Position numbers and translations under genes: made by a program. A DNA stretch of 64,000 nucleotides, from NCBI RefSeq assembly GCF_040412425.1, contig NC_089742.1, forward strand, positions 73,827,625-73,891,624. Direction: 5' to 3'. Every line of letters starts with the position of its first letter. Position 1 is the first letter of the stretch. The notes below the pieces were generated by a model that worked only from the letters and a program-made list of their open reading frames with translations, ran no database searches and was not told the origin of the DNA. This DNA is from Macrobrachium rosenbergii. Taxonomy: Eukaryota; Arthropoda; Malacostraca; Decapoda; Palaemonidae. This document shows positions 1 through 12,055 of this stretch, one piece after another.

Positions 1-63
1 TTATTTAAGATACAATTAATCCTCTAAAGAAGCCGATGTGCAGAGTGAAGTATAAGAATAAAT

Positions 64-264
64 GGATCTTTCCTAGATAGTGGCCTCCAAGGGTTTTAAC
101 CCGGTATGTATCCAAATTTGCGGCGTGTTTAGTACAAGGCCGTTCGGGATAACCGTAAAAACATTAACAAAAGATGTAAATATCATAAAGATAATGACCC
201 CCAAGAAAAAGTCCCAGAAAACGATCCCCGAAAACCCTGGCGGGTCACTATTTAGGAAAGATCC
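64..264 (-). mobile_element. MITE family M1, copy 1
   Basis: About 200 bp with imperfect terminal inverted repeats: the left end reads GGATCTTTCCTAGATAGTG and the right end is its reverse complement. The interior matches two other copies (16361-16533 and 20771-20973) in the opposite orientation. No coding capacity is seen. It is a non-autonomous DNA transposon by structure; the superfamily is not assigned and no target duplication is clear. Confidence 0.65.
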
Positions 265-1793
<1,529 letters not shown>

Positions 1794-2226
1794 ACGTTAA
1801 GTTCTTTAACTTACGTAAGTCTTCCTTGTAAACAGTTTATGTCAGATTTATCTGTATTTGTTGTATCTTAATTCCTGGTAATCTTTAAAGTTGCTGTTGG
1901 TATTTAGATTATAAATTTCACCGGTTTGTGATTTTAGAGTTTATGAATATCACTTCACTGGGATTGATCGTATTACTGGAGAAAAATAAAAGTGTTTACT
2001 CAGTATGTAATAAAATTTGTGCTTAACTTCCTGTGTTTTGAACAGCAGCTATACACAACAAAGGGATTGTTTGAGCCCATTCTAAAAGAGAAATGCTTCA
2101 AGGAACTTTTTAGTTTGATTTCATTATCATCTTCATTGTCATTGGCGTTCTGTTCCCAGTTTTCCTTACAGACTTACTTAAACATAGACTATATAACGCA
2201 CATTTTATATACAATATATAGCCTAT

Positions 2227-2309
<83 letters not shown>

Positions 2310-2322
2310 TATATATATAATG

Positions 2323-2377
<55 letters not shown>

Positions 2378-2816
2378 TATATAAATATATGTGCATACAT
2401 AGTCTATGTTTAATACATACCTGTGTTTAAGTGCTTCCAAAAAGAAAAAGTCGGAACAGAAAGACAATGACAATGCAGATGATAACGAAATAAAACTAAA
2501 AAGTTCTGAGAAGCATTTCTCTTTTAGAATGGGGTCAAACAATCCCTTTGTTATGTATGGCTGCTATTCAAAACACACAGGAAGTTAAGCACAGATACTA
2601 ATTACATACTGCGTAAACACTTATTTTTCTCCAATAATACCATAAATCCCAGTGAAGTTATATTCATAAACTCTAAAATTACAAATCGGTAAAATTTATA
2701 ATATAAATACTAACAGCAACTTTAAAGATCACAAGGAATTAAGACACAGCAAATACAGATAAATCTGACTTAAATTGTTTACAAGGAGGGCTTACGTAAG
2801 TTACAGGACTTAACGT
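1794..2816. repeat. fold-back element 1: long inverted repeat with a TA-rich loop
   Basis: The left arm (about 1794-2208) and right arm (about 2395-2816) are imperfect reverse complements over roughly 415 bp. Both outer ends carry ACGTTAAG / CTTAACGT, and both inner ends carry the ACATAGACTAT motif. The roughly 190-bp loop is almost pure TA repeat (2235-2374). Transcribed as part of the LIM pre-mRNA it could form a long hairpin. It could be a fold-back transposon or an inverted duplication; no protein is encoded. Confidence 0.85.
2235..2374. repeat. (TA)n microsatellite in the fold-back loop
   Basis: Long TA runs broken by a short TATAATGTATATAAA interruption, forming the centre of fold-back element 1. 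Confidence 0.95.
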
Positions 2817-2818
2817 TT

Positions 2819-2823
<5 letters not shown>

Positions 2824-2900
<77 letters not shown>
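2824..2900. repeat. (TA)n microsatellite
   Basis: A pure TA run directly after the right end of fold-back element 1. Confidence 0.95.
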
Positions 2901-2904
<4 letters not shown>

Positions 2905-2998
2905 TTAATGCCACGGTACTGTGATAAAAATTCTTATAATATTAGAAGGTAATGGCCCTCTCATCGATGTGCATGGTGTAAGTCACCAATGGGCAGAG

Positions 2999-3256
2999 AA
3001 GTTCTTCATTGGACGGGTGGGTATCGTTCTCAGCTAGCACTCTGCTGGTCCCGCGTTCGATTCTCCGACCGGCCAATGAAGAATTAGAGAAATTTATTTC
3101 TGGTGATAGAATTCATTTCTCGCTATAATGTGGTTCGGATTCCACAGTAAGCTGTAGGTCTCGTTGCTAGGTAACGTAAAATAATTCTAATCCTTCGGGC
3201 CAGCCTATGAGAGCTGTTAATCAGCTCAGTGGTCTGGCTAAACTAAGGTATACTTA
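2999..3256 (+). mobile_element. tRNA-derived SINE, copy 1, with perfect target duplication
   Basis: The element is flanked by a perfect 14-bp direct repeat, ACCAATGGGCAGAG (2985-2998 and 3257-3270). Its head has tRNA-like promoter boxes: an A-box-like TGGGTATCGTTCTCAG region and a B-box-like GCGTTCGATTCTC. The body ends in a tract reading TTAATCAGCTCAGTGG and then TAAACTAAGGTATACTTA. A second copy lies at 28436-28690. A retrotransposed pol III SINE fits the structure; its LINE partner is unknown. Confidence 0.88.
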
Positions 3257-3475
3257 ACCAATGGGCAGAGCCATGGATATGGCGCAGAAGTGTATAAGAG
3301 CTGCTTTTTCTCAAGAGAGGAAAGTGGAAGTTTTGGCAATGCGTGAGAGAGACAAACGAATGGCTGTTTCCAGGCATGGAAAGAACAAAGTGACTGCGTC
3401 TGGGATAGCTGAAAGCTTGAAAGGTGTAGAGCTATGGAAGGGGTGGCACTTGTAATGCCAGGGAGACTGAGAACA

Positions 3476-3770
3476 AGTGAACCGTCAGTGCGCCTTCACG
3501 ATGTGCACTGTAGGCATTACTAAAGGTTCTTTGCAGCGTCCCATCGGCTCCGAGTTGCAACCTCTTTCATTCCTTTTACTGTACCTCCTGTCATATTATC
3601 TTTCTTCTATCGCTATCCACCCTCTCCTAACAAATATTTCAAAGTGCAGCTGCGATGTTTTCCTCCTGTTACACCTTTAAAAGCTACCTACTCTCAGTTT
3701 CCTTTCCAGCGCTGAATGACCTCATGAGGTCCCAGGGCTTGGCCTTTGGCCTAAACTCTATATTCCAACA
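3476..3770 (+). repeat. dispersed ~300-bp repeat R1, copy 1
   Basis: Copy of a family present seven times in the left part of the window. Shared landmarks are CCGTCAGTGC at the head, GCACTGTAGGCATT, the GTTCTTTGCAGCGTCCC tract, TCCTGTTACACCTTT and a tail of CTAAACTCTATATTCCA. It has no open reading frame shared between copies and no obvious pol III boxes. Flanking duplication in other copies indicates retrotransposition. Confidence 0.75.
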
Positions 3771-4790
3771 GGTGAAAAAGTTAATACGTTTTAGTTCAAG
3801 AATGAATGGGTCAGACTGAGTGTGGCTGAAGAAAAAATCTGTAAGAGTGAGTATACACGGTCCATGAATAAAAAAAAAAAGTAAACAAAAGAGAATTTTT
3901 TTGTGGTAAGTGACTCTGGCTTCGTGATTCAATTCCAGAAATGAGAGAGAAAGAGAAGGCATTGTTGGTAGGTAGGGAGTTCTTGGAGTAAATAAGAATG
4001 GAGAGAGTTGTGCCACTGTGTTTGTAAAGGGACTTGATTTCCAGAGGAGAATATTTGTGTACTGGAAAAGAGAAAATGGTGGAAGGAGGTAAGCCTGATC
4101 ACTATTAGGTGGTAGAAAAAGAAAAGATAAATTTGTGAAAGATTGTGGAGTGTCCCCTTAGTATTAATCGTTATGATCTGGCATGCATAAACAGGCAGTA
4201 GCTGAGGAAGAGCTTTGCCTTACAAGTAAAGGAACCAGCAAGCGACTGGAATTGAGAAAGAACAACGTAGAGCAGTGGGACGAGCTAGTTTCGCCCACCA
4301 CCACCAGAAAGAGATTATGTAACTGCATACATCTAAAATCCTAAAGCGCTCATGCTAGACAATAATCAAGACAAAAAATGTTAAGTAACTCCTTTGCCGT
4401 GCTTGAGGCCACATAAAGAATGAATTCTTCACCGAAGGATTCACTGAAATTGGCCAGCATCGCTCAGGCCGCAGCATAACATTTTCCGAACCTAGGCATG
4501 ATTCGCCACTTCAATTCAAAAGCAGTCACCCAGAATGTAAAAAAATTGAAACAGGTTCGGATCAAATCGCCAATAATATCATAGAAATAAGGACTGCGTC
4601 CTTGAAAACCTCAGAAAATTCCCCTTTCAGAAACAATATCTTTGAAGTGAATAGAAAGATGAACTGGTTGGTATATATGCTGTGAATAGAACCCAAGTCG
4701 ACAGTAAGCTCGTAAGTTTGAAGAGGGCCTACAGCCCAGGGTACTGGTCAAGGACTGAGAGACCTTAAGCACGACATGCCCTCATTAGGA
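3771..4790. other. unassigned intronic sequence
   Basis: No exon, RNA gene or recognisable repeat was identified. Composition is ordinary and open frames are short. Confidence 0.4.
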
Positions 4791-4912
4791 GGGGTAGCCG
4801 CCAAGCTGCTTAGCAAGTTATTGTTGTCAACTCTGTCATTTCAAGAGGAGCAATTAAGCCACTTAGAAGGTGTAGCGATGGGTCTCCCTTTGGATGACTT
4901 TGCTAAGATCTC
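4790..4912 (+). pseudogene. possible Penelope-type RT fragment
   Basis: A short frame contains residues EGVAMGLPLDDF, close to the GVAMG-PLGP motif of Penelope-like and related reverse transcriptases, preceded by residues resembling the usual LL..L...F..... lead-in. Only about 40 codons are readable before the R1 repeat begins. This could be chance; the better-preserved Penelope remnant is at 9580-10340. Confidence 0.35.
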
Positions 4913-4913
4913 C

Positions 4914-5203
4914 CTAGGGAGGTAGTGCCGTCAGTGTACCTCGCGCGGTGCACTGTAGGCATTGCGTAAGGTTCTTTACAGCGTCCCTTCGGCCCCTAGC
5001 TGCAACCCCTTTCGTTCCTTTTACTGCACCTCCTTTCATGTTCTCTCTCTTCCATCTTGCTATCCAACCTCTCCTAACAATTGATTCACCGTGCAACTGC
5101 GACGTTTTCCTCCTGTTACACCTTTCAAACCTTTCTACTCTCAGTTTCCCTTTCAGCGCTTAATGACCTCATAGGCCTATGGCCTAAATTCCATATTCCA
5201 CAT
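4914..5203 (+). repeat. dispersed repeat R1, copy 2
   Basis: Full-length copy with GGTAGTGCCGTCAGTG at the head and AAATTCCATATTCCA at the tail. It matches 3476-3770 along its length. Confidence 0.8.
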
Positions 5204-5604
5204 TAGGTGAAATTAATTGGGCGCCTCAAATCTATCTAATATTTAAGCCGGGCAAATCAGTGATATGTTCATCACCATCAGAACTGAATAAGAACTTCAG
5301 AATCTAATATCCTTTCACTATGACCAATTGAATTTATACTTGCACGCCTCTTCGAAGTCGAGTGAAAATCAAACTGGAAGTGTGAAAAGCAGCTGAAATC
5401 GTCGGCACTGAGCCGTGCCCGTCTCAGCTGTTATGCAGAAGCCGCAAATAAATGTCCAAACCTATTCTGATAAATATTCTACTTATGATAAGGTGATATT
5501 CAAATACTCAATGCACGGCGCTACAGAGAGGTGGATAACAAGACAAAAATGTCACCTACCGATCAGAGACTGTGATGGAGATCCATTTCTTATTTGTTCA
5601 CAAA
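5204..5604. other. unassigned intronic sequence
   Basis: I see nothing identifiable here. Confidence 0.35.
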
Positions 5605-5769
5605 TAGTAATATAAAGTCTCTTTTTGTCCATTTATTTCTTAAATAAACTCGCCTGTACTGCTGGAGTTTATTCCTGTTGGCATTAATCACCGAAGAAAG
5701 GAAACCATGCAGGAAAATAAAAGAAATTCGAACATACATTCATTGATCTTCAGAGATCTATATAACAAG

Positions 5770-5825
<56 letters not shown>

Positions 5826-6016
5826 GTTTTTATCACCTGCAAATATGATATCTTTTTAGTCATATTTTTGTACATTTATTTATTAAATTAACTCGCCTGT
5901 AACTTACACCCAAGGAGAATTATCAATGATTAGTATTTCGTCACACAAATCACTTATAATCCCCTTGAGTGTAAATTCCCGAAAGAAACTGGATATGAAA
6001 CATGAAATTTATTGAT

Positions 6017-6092
<76 letters not shown>
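5605..6092 (+). repeat. diverged tandem duplication, two units each ending in (TA)n
   Basis: Two units of about 240 bp share CATTTATTTCTTAAAT / CATTTATTTATTAAAT, AACTCGCCTGTA and TTGATCTT landmarks. Each ends in a TA microsatellite (5774-5814 and 6020-6092). The duplication appears to have included the seed of the microsatellite. Confidence 0.65.
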
Positions 6093-6103
<11 letters not shown>

Positions 6104-6290
6104 CACATATGTATGTGTATATATATGTATATGTGTATGTATGTATGTATAGTCATGTTATTTTCAAGGTAAATATCAATTAATATTAGCGACGTTTGTA
6201 GTTTAATATTTGTGAATGAAAAAATGTCACTGTGTTTCGTGACAAAAATTATATTAATCTTTTATATCTATCCTATCTATCTATCTATCA

Positions 6291-6292
<2 letters not shown>

Positions 6293-6347
<55 letters not shown>
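6293..6347. repeat. (TA)n microsatellite with TATC run
   Basis: A short run of TATC units (about 6268-6290) leads into a TA run that directly precedes the left arm of fold-back element 2. Confidence 0.9.
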
Positions 6348-6352
<5 letters not shown>

Positions 6353-6370
6353 CATATATATGCTAATTAC

Positions 6371-7351
6371 GAACACTTGAACTGCACTTCGATGATCCCA
6401 GAAGACGTCTCCAGAGCCTTCCGCCCTGACGAACACATGAATCACCCGAGCACACTTCCGTTGTGAATGTTGCATGAAAGATTAAATGGTTGTCAACCTG
6501 ATAAATAAAACTTGACGATAAGTAATGCACGACTTACTTTACGGCAGTCAGGTACTGGACAGTCAACATCCCTTCTTTTATTAATATCCAGGTTTACTGA
6601 CGGAAGAACCTTTCCGTTTTTTGGTGACTCAGGGGTCATCTCAGTTCGTTTACTGATACCACACACAAAATCTTACACAGTGAAAAACATATGGGTACAG
6701 ATTGTGCTTTACATACACACAAACAAACATACATACATATGCACACACAACGCATACTTGATAATGTGGACTGGTTGTCCAAGAAAGCTTGCAACTTTTT
6801 CAGAATAAATACTCCATTAGATACCACCCAGTTTGAATGAGGTCCTTTTAGTAACTCTACTATTGCACAGAACAATTGTGTATGTGATAAAGTTAATATT
6901 ATGTATATGTGTCAGTAAGTATGTATGTATGTATGTATTTATGTATATATATATGTGTGTGTGTTGTGTGTGTATGTGTATGTATGTATGTGTGTGTGTG
7001 AGTGTTTGTAAAGCACAATGTGTACCTATACGTTTTTCACTGCGTAGGATTTTGTTTGGTATCGGTAAACGGACTGAGATGACCCCTGAGTCACAAATAA
7101 ACGGAAAGGTTCTTCCGTCAGTAATCTTGGATATCAATAAAGGAGGGCTGGTGACTGTCCAGTACCTGACTGCTGTTATGTAAGTTGCGCATTGCTTATC
7201 GTCAAGTTTTATTTATCAGGTTGATAACCATTTAATCTTTCATGCAACATTCACAACGAAAGTGTGCTCGGGTGAGTCATGAGTTCCTCAGGGCAGAAGG
7301 TTCTGGGGTCGTTTTCTGTGATCATCCAAGTGCAGTTGAAGAATTCAGACG
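6371..7351. repeat. fold-back element 2: long inverted repeat
   Basis: The left arm (about 6371-6750) is the imperfect reverse complement of the right arm (about 6965-7351). Paired landmarks include TTGAACTGCACTT with AAGTGCAGTTGAA, GACGGAAGAACCTTTCCG with its complement, and CA-rich with TG-rich microsatellites at the inner ends. The loop is about 215 bp. The arm sequence is unrelated to fold-back element 1. No transposase is encoded. The frames read across the arms are mirror images of each other, not genes. Confidence 0.85.
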
Positions 7352-7795
7352 TATATCAGTGCAGCATTGGACAAAACGAGTAACCTGGATGGATTTTGGT
7401 GTCTTGTGAATTCTTTCTCTCTAGTTACGGCTGGTTATGACGGAATCAGAAAATACCTGAATTCAGTCATCGGTAAAATTTTAAAGACGTTTCATTCTTT
7501 ACGTTCCTATGAAGTATTCTGTGATGCAAAATACGAAAAAGTATCACGTGTGCATGTTTGAATGAAATGCTGGTAATAGAATTGACTCTAATGAAGTGCA
7601 AAATGTGTTACCTTTTTAGGAGGTGAGTGTGTGTACGGATGATTAGGCGATGGATTACATCATTCACATAATGGACTTAGTGCCGCCATTTTTGCCGACG
7701 TTGCAGCTATGTACTTACAAACCTCTTTTGGCTGAGGAAGCCATGTTCACGAGCTTCATTCAGCCTTTCCGCACTGACTCGGCGCTTCACAGTAA

Positions 7796-7797
<2 letters not shown>
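7352..7797. other. unassigned intronic sequence
   Basis: No exon or repeat recognised. Confidence 0.35.

Positions 7798-7798
<1 letters not shown>

Positions 7799-7858
<60 letters not shown>
7799..7858. repeat. (TC)30 microsatellite
   Basis: A pure TC dinucleotide run of 60 bp. Confidence 0.97.
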
Positions 7859-7860
<2 letters not shown>

Positions 7861-8257
7861 GCATTACATAACTTGTGTTTCTGGCAAGCAGATTTTTTAT
7901 GGAGAGTTAGTAGAAAATTCTTACAAAAGTTTAATTTTCAATGTATTTCATAAAATCTGCCTGAGGAATCTAAGTTACTGAGAAATGGAATTGAAATGTT
8001 AATTACAGAATCTCTGTGAAAAAAATTCAACATGTAATGGATTGAGAACATTCAGATCAAATCCTCCCCTTAAAGAAACAGTAGCTTCACCTCATATGAC
8101 CCCTTCAAATGGGTACAATTCCGGGAACACCAAACGATACATGTTAGTGATCTTGGAATTCAGGAATACTTGTACGTGTGAAGGAAGAAAAACATCTCCA
8201 GACTTCGAGAAAGAGGGAAACTTACACTAAAACCCCTTTTTGTTGTAGCCTGAGGAA

Positions 8258-8720
8258 GCTTGGGTAGGTTCTGACCAGGCCAGATCAGGGCACAGGAAGC
8301 TAGTGGTTTTCAGTAAAACAAGTCTACAATCAACTGAGTCACGTGAAGCAAATGGGAATCTCTTATATATTGAATTGAATTGAATATAGAATTTAAGCCA
8401 AAGACAAGAACTGGGACCTATGAGGTCATTCAGAGCTGAAAACGAAAATTACAGTGAAAGGTTTGAAAGGTGTAACAGGAAGAAAACCTTGCAGTTGCAC
8501 TATGAATCAATTGTTAGAGAGGATGGAAAGTAAGATGGAAGAAAGAGAATATGAAAGGAGGTACAGTAAAAGGATAGAAAGGGGTTGCAGCTAGGGGCCA
8601 AAGGCACGCTGCAAAGAACCTTAAGTAATGCCTACAGTGCACTGATGGCACTAACCCCCCTACGTATATATATTATGAAGGTGTAGGTTCGTATGTTAGG
8701 GAAAATACAAATTTTATTTT
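8258..8720 (+). repeat. dispersed repeat R2, copy 1, split by an R1 insertion
   Basis: The segments 8258-8368 and 8665-8720 together match 11055-11200, sharing GTCTACA, GAGTCACG, GGGAATCTC and TAGGTTCGT landmarks. In this copy an R1 element sits inside the TATATA stretch after GGGAATCTC; the other copy is the empty site. Confidence 0.65.
8369..8664 (-). repeat. dispersed repeat R1, copy 3 (inserted in R2)
   Basis: Reverse-orientation R1 copy with the tail GAATTGAATATAGAATTT on the left and CAGTGCACTGATGGCACTA on the right. TATATA on both sides is consistent with a target duplication. Comparison with the uninterrupted copy at 11055-11200 shows R1 is mobile. Confidence 0.8.
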
Positions 8721-8807
8721 TGTAATTTTCTTTCTAATTGTAGTTGCCTTCCATGCAGATGGCTGTCGTGAGATGACTAACATGTTAAATCTTCCTTATT
8801 CCAACAG

Positions 8808-8962
8808 CCAAGTGCAACAAACTGCTTGACAGCAGCACCTTCACCGAGCACGAGGATGAGATGTACTGCAAGAGTTGTTATGGACGTCTCTTTGGCCCCA
8901 AGGGCTACGGATACGGCATCGGCGCTGGAGTGCTCTCCATGGATGATGGGACTAAGTATCAG
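8808..8962 (+). CDS. Mlp84B: muscle LIM protein (Mlp84B/CRP type), internal exon: second zinc finger of a LIM domain plus Gly-rich tail
   Basis: A 155-nt exon with acceptor ..CCAACAG before 8808 and donor GTCAGG after 8962. It starts with two bases finishing a codon and then reads 51 codons. These give the second half of a LIM domain (C-x17-C-x2-[19 protein letters not shown]), then [16 protein letters not shown], the glycine-rich nuclear-targeting-like segment that follows LIM domains in CRP/MLP proteins. In this family LIM domains bind zinc and tether actin and alpha-actinin at muscle Z-discs. The first zinc finger of this domain must be in an exon left of the window; I found none in 1-8807. 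The Mlp84B assignment over other CRP paralogues is inference. Confidence 0.88.
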
Positions 8963-9047
8963 GTCAGGAATAGAGACTGGAGCTCTTGTATCGTTCTGTT
9001 ACTGAAGAGAGGTCACGAAGTCAGCCATAAACGCTTTTGAGCCTAAA

Positions 9048-9295
9048 CTGCCCTAAAATGGAAGACTGCAGTATCTGCAAAAATACAAAACTGAGAAAAA
9101 TGGTAGATACTGCAGCTTTCCCTTGCCTTACTACTGATTTTGCAGATACTGCAAATGGGACCCCCTAAATAAAGCCATTGAAGAATCATTCTGAAACTGC
9201 AGTAACTTGTGTATTAGTGTTTCACGACCCCAATAGGTGGCATGTCTCAGTTTCGAAAATTTTGCAGATACTGCAGTCTTTCCATTTTAGGGCAG
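9048..9295. mobile_element. MITE with ~45-bp inverted termini and TAAA target duplication
   Basis: The ends read CTGCCCTAAAATGGAA and TTCCATTTTAGGGCAG, and the pairing extends inward through GCAGTATCTGCAAAA and its complement. TAAA flanks both sides. The interior repeats GCAGATACTGCA-like words. It is non-coding and lies in the first visible LIM intron just after the exon. Confidence 0.85.
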
Positions 9296-9579
9296 TAAAG
9301 GTGCACCCTTCCAGCCTCCAAACTTCGGTACGCATTGCCCAGGCACTCGCGGAAATTGACTCAAATTCGGACGATAATGTTAGAAATAAGGTGACGCTGT
9401 GTGTGTTTAAAAACAGTCATTGTTCGTAACTGTTTGTGAAAATATTTTGTCCTTCCGTAAAGAACTTATCAGCATATGCATACAAAGAACTTATTAACGT
9501 GTCAGTAAATAAATTAATTGCATCTGGTGATTTAAATCTGTTTTTCGGGGTTATGCAATTACCACACACATTTAAATTG

Positions 9580-10340
9580 CCTTGATCTATTTTTTCTTAA
9601 AATATATGTAAAAGAATTTAAATTTGAATTCATTCGCAAATTTTACTCTAAAATTTTTGGTCTGGCTTTGGGTAACATCCTATCTTTAGTTTTAGGTAAT
9701 TTTTATAAGGAATTTTTTTGTGAGCAAAGTTTTAAACAAAATCATTTCACGCGATGTAGTATGGTTCAGGTAGGTATGCCGCCGACATAAGACGTATGTG
9801 GTCAGGGAACGAAATTTTAAATACCTTCTTTAATTTATTAAATGAACTGGTCCCATCAATTAATTTCACGATGGAAATGGTGGTTGCCTACTCTTTTTGG
9901 ATTACCTTCTGCACGGAAGTAATCGATTTAAATAGTGTGTAACGACAACGCACCAATATTCATGCTTTTTTACATTGCTGTTTTGGTCAAAGTAATGAAG
10001 TTAAGAAATCGAATTTTTACATCCGTGTTTTTAAGAGCATTTTGGAACCGTGAACACACGGATAAAGTAAAAGATATAATTATGGCTACAGGCAAGAAAC
10101 TCAAATATCCTGTTTCTGTATATAACATTGCACTCAGAACAGCAAAGACTTCATGATAACAGAAAATTTACAGAGCAAAAATCCAGTGTGTACTACTACA
10201 TAATAATAATTTCAAAGATATTCCCCATCTGCTTGAGAAGTTTGGAGTTATATCAAGTCCCATGTAAGTCTTGTGAGAACTTTTATATTAGTCAGACTGG
10301 TAAATCATTGGAAAAGAAAATATAAAGTATAAAAAATGAA
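9580..10340 (+). pseudogene. Penelope-like retroelement remnant (RT and GIY-YIG endonuclease)
   Basis: The decayed frames recall Penelope reverse transcriptase: a GLALGN motif near 9665, then a block with FTSVFLRAFW and GKKLKYP near 10017-10110, matching the thumb-proximal part of these RTs. After a break there is a GIY-YIG-like endonuclease block near 10240-10320 with VPCKSC and FYISQTGKSLEKK. Stops and shifts interrupt all parts. Penelope elements use this endonuclease to insert. No terminal repeats were recognised and the copy is clearly dead. Confidence 0.75.
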
Positions 10341-10559
10341 TAAGCTATGCTCAGGTGAACAGTGGAAGTTTCATACATGTTAGTTAAAGCAATCATACAA
10401 CCAGTGAACTCCTAACTCGCTGTGTATTTCTTCGTCTTGGACTGGCTTTCTGCTGAAAACTCTCTGTCTAAGACATAAATGGTCAGCCCGGCGTTCCACA
10501 TATGGCTCTGAATCCTAATTAGGAGTGATGTTTCATCCACTACGCTACCAAGAACGAGA

Positions 10560-11054
10560 GACTATATTCCAACTTGCACATTATGCACTTGTATCCAAGA
10601 AAAGGAAAGGTTTTACTAGAACAGAAATACACTCATTCTCACATTGTAAACGAGGCACTAAGTTTTATTTTTTTCTAAAGTATACAAAGTCCAATTGGCA
10701 CATTCATTAGAACTGTAAATTCAGCTGCACGAACAGTGACCAGTGGGCAAAGCGCTGGAACTGTATTTTCCTAATGTGCGTTCATATTCAAGTCTCAACA
10801 GAAAATGTATCGAGAAATAGTAGGAAAACAAGTCGTGAAGAGTTTGTTGTGTCATTTTTGTCATCGTAGTTCGGTTCAGTATGATCACTAGATTTCACCA
10901 AAAGTCTTAGCATTTCCGTTCTTCTAAGGATAGTCTTCCTTTTCGTCGTCATCAGATTGAGTTTGACAGATATATTCACATATGAGTAAACTCAGTTCTT
11001 GTTCGTTCATTAGATAAAGCGCTTTTTAATTATATAATGGTAAGAAATGTAATA
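10560..11054. other. unassigned intronic sequence
   Basis: Nothing recognisable; open frames are short and without domains. Confidence 0.35.
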
Positions 11055-11200
11055 ATAGGCCTAAACAGCTAGTGGGTTACTAGCTGTTCAGGCAGAACGA
11101 GTCTACAGTCAGTCGAGTCACGCGAAGCGCAGGGGAATCTCCTATATACTATATGAAGGTATACAGTAGGTTCGTGTGTTAGGAAAAATATAAATTGATA
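11055..11200 (+). repeat. dispersed repeat R2, copy 2 (no R1 insert)
   Basis: Homologous to the two halves of R2 at 8258-8368 and 8665-8720, but continuous through the point where R1 is inserted there. Confidence 0.6.
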
Positions 11201-12055
11201 TATTAATTTTATATTTCTCTCAAATCATTATTTAATTGCTGTTACTGAATTCTCTGACAATAGTTTAGGTTTTTATGAGAAGAGTTTCCTTTTCTGTTCG
11301 AGTTGTTTCAACTGTCTTTCACTGACCTTCCCGGTTTGTTCTTCACGGTGAGTGGAATCGTTCTTTCAAAGCCGACGTTTCAACAAACAGACTGGGATTT
11401 TCTGTACAGGACCTCAGCTCAAGCAGAATTGAAGTGCTGATCACGGAGCAGTTAGCTGATGGTTCCTTAAGTAATCGTAATTTGTTTGTGTGTTTATTTC
11501 TTTCCTTTTTTAACCGCTTCAGTAGGTTAGTGCGATGTTAGCTTATTTTCTTACCATCCCAATCATGTTTTCATTTATTTCTTTAAAATTTCTGCGTATG
11601 AATATATAATTTTACTTTTTCAGTGTATTGTCTTCGTATGTTGTATTTTGTTTATACCTACCCAGTGTACGTATGCATAGTATTATTATCGTGAAGACTG
11701 TGGATTTTATACTTTGACATGATGGGATTAAGTTTCCATATCATACATCACTATACACAATGACCACCAAAGGTTTACAAAATAGGCCTCGGCACTAGGG
11801 CCATTAAACATTGAAGCTACTCTCTGGTTTCATGTTTAACATTGAATCATAACGAATGCCAGTCGGCATTAATCAGTTAGACAGCCGATATATGGTCTGT
11901 TTACTTTTCATTAATCACGATTCAGGCCACTCAATATACGTGCGTCTACATCAGCATCATGTGAGAAACGGGTTTTTGTGCCCGACATTGATCTTCTTAC
12001 TAAGTGACGACACTGCTCGCCTCAGTTGCAGAGCTTGCCTTGTATGGCCTTCAGA
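11201..12055. other. unassigned intronic sequence
   Basis: AT-rich sequence with no exon or repeat that I can identify. Confidence 0.35.

Noticed and set aside
2999..3256. Possible tRNA gene
   Set aside because: A- and B-box-like words exist, but no full cloverleaf is seen, and the unit is a SINE with a target duplication and a second copy at 28436.
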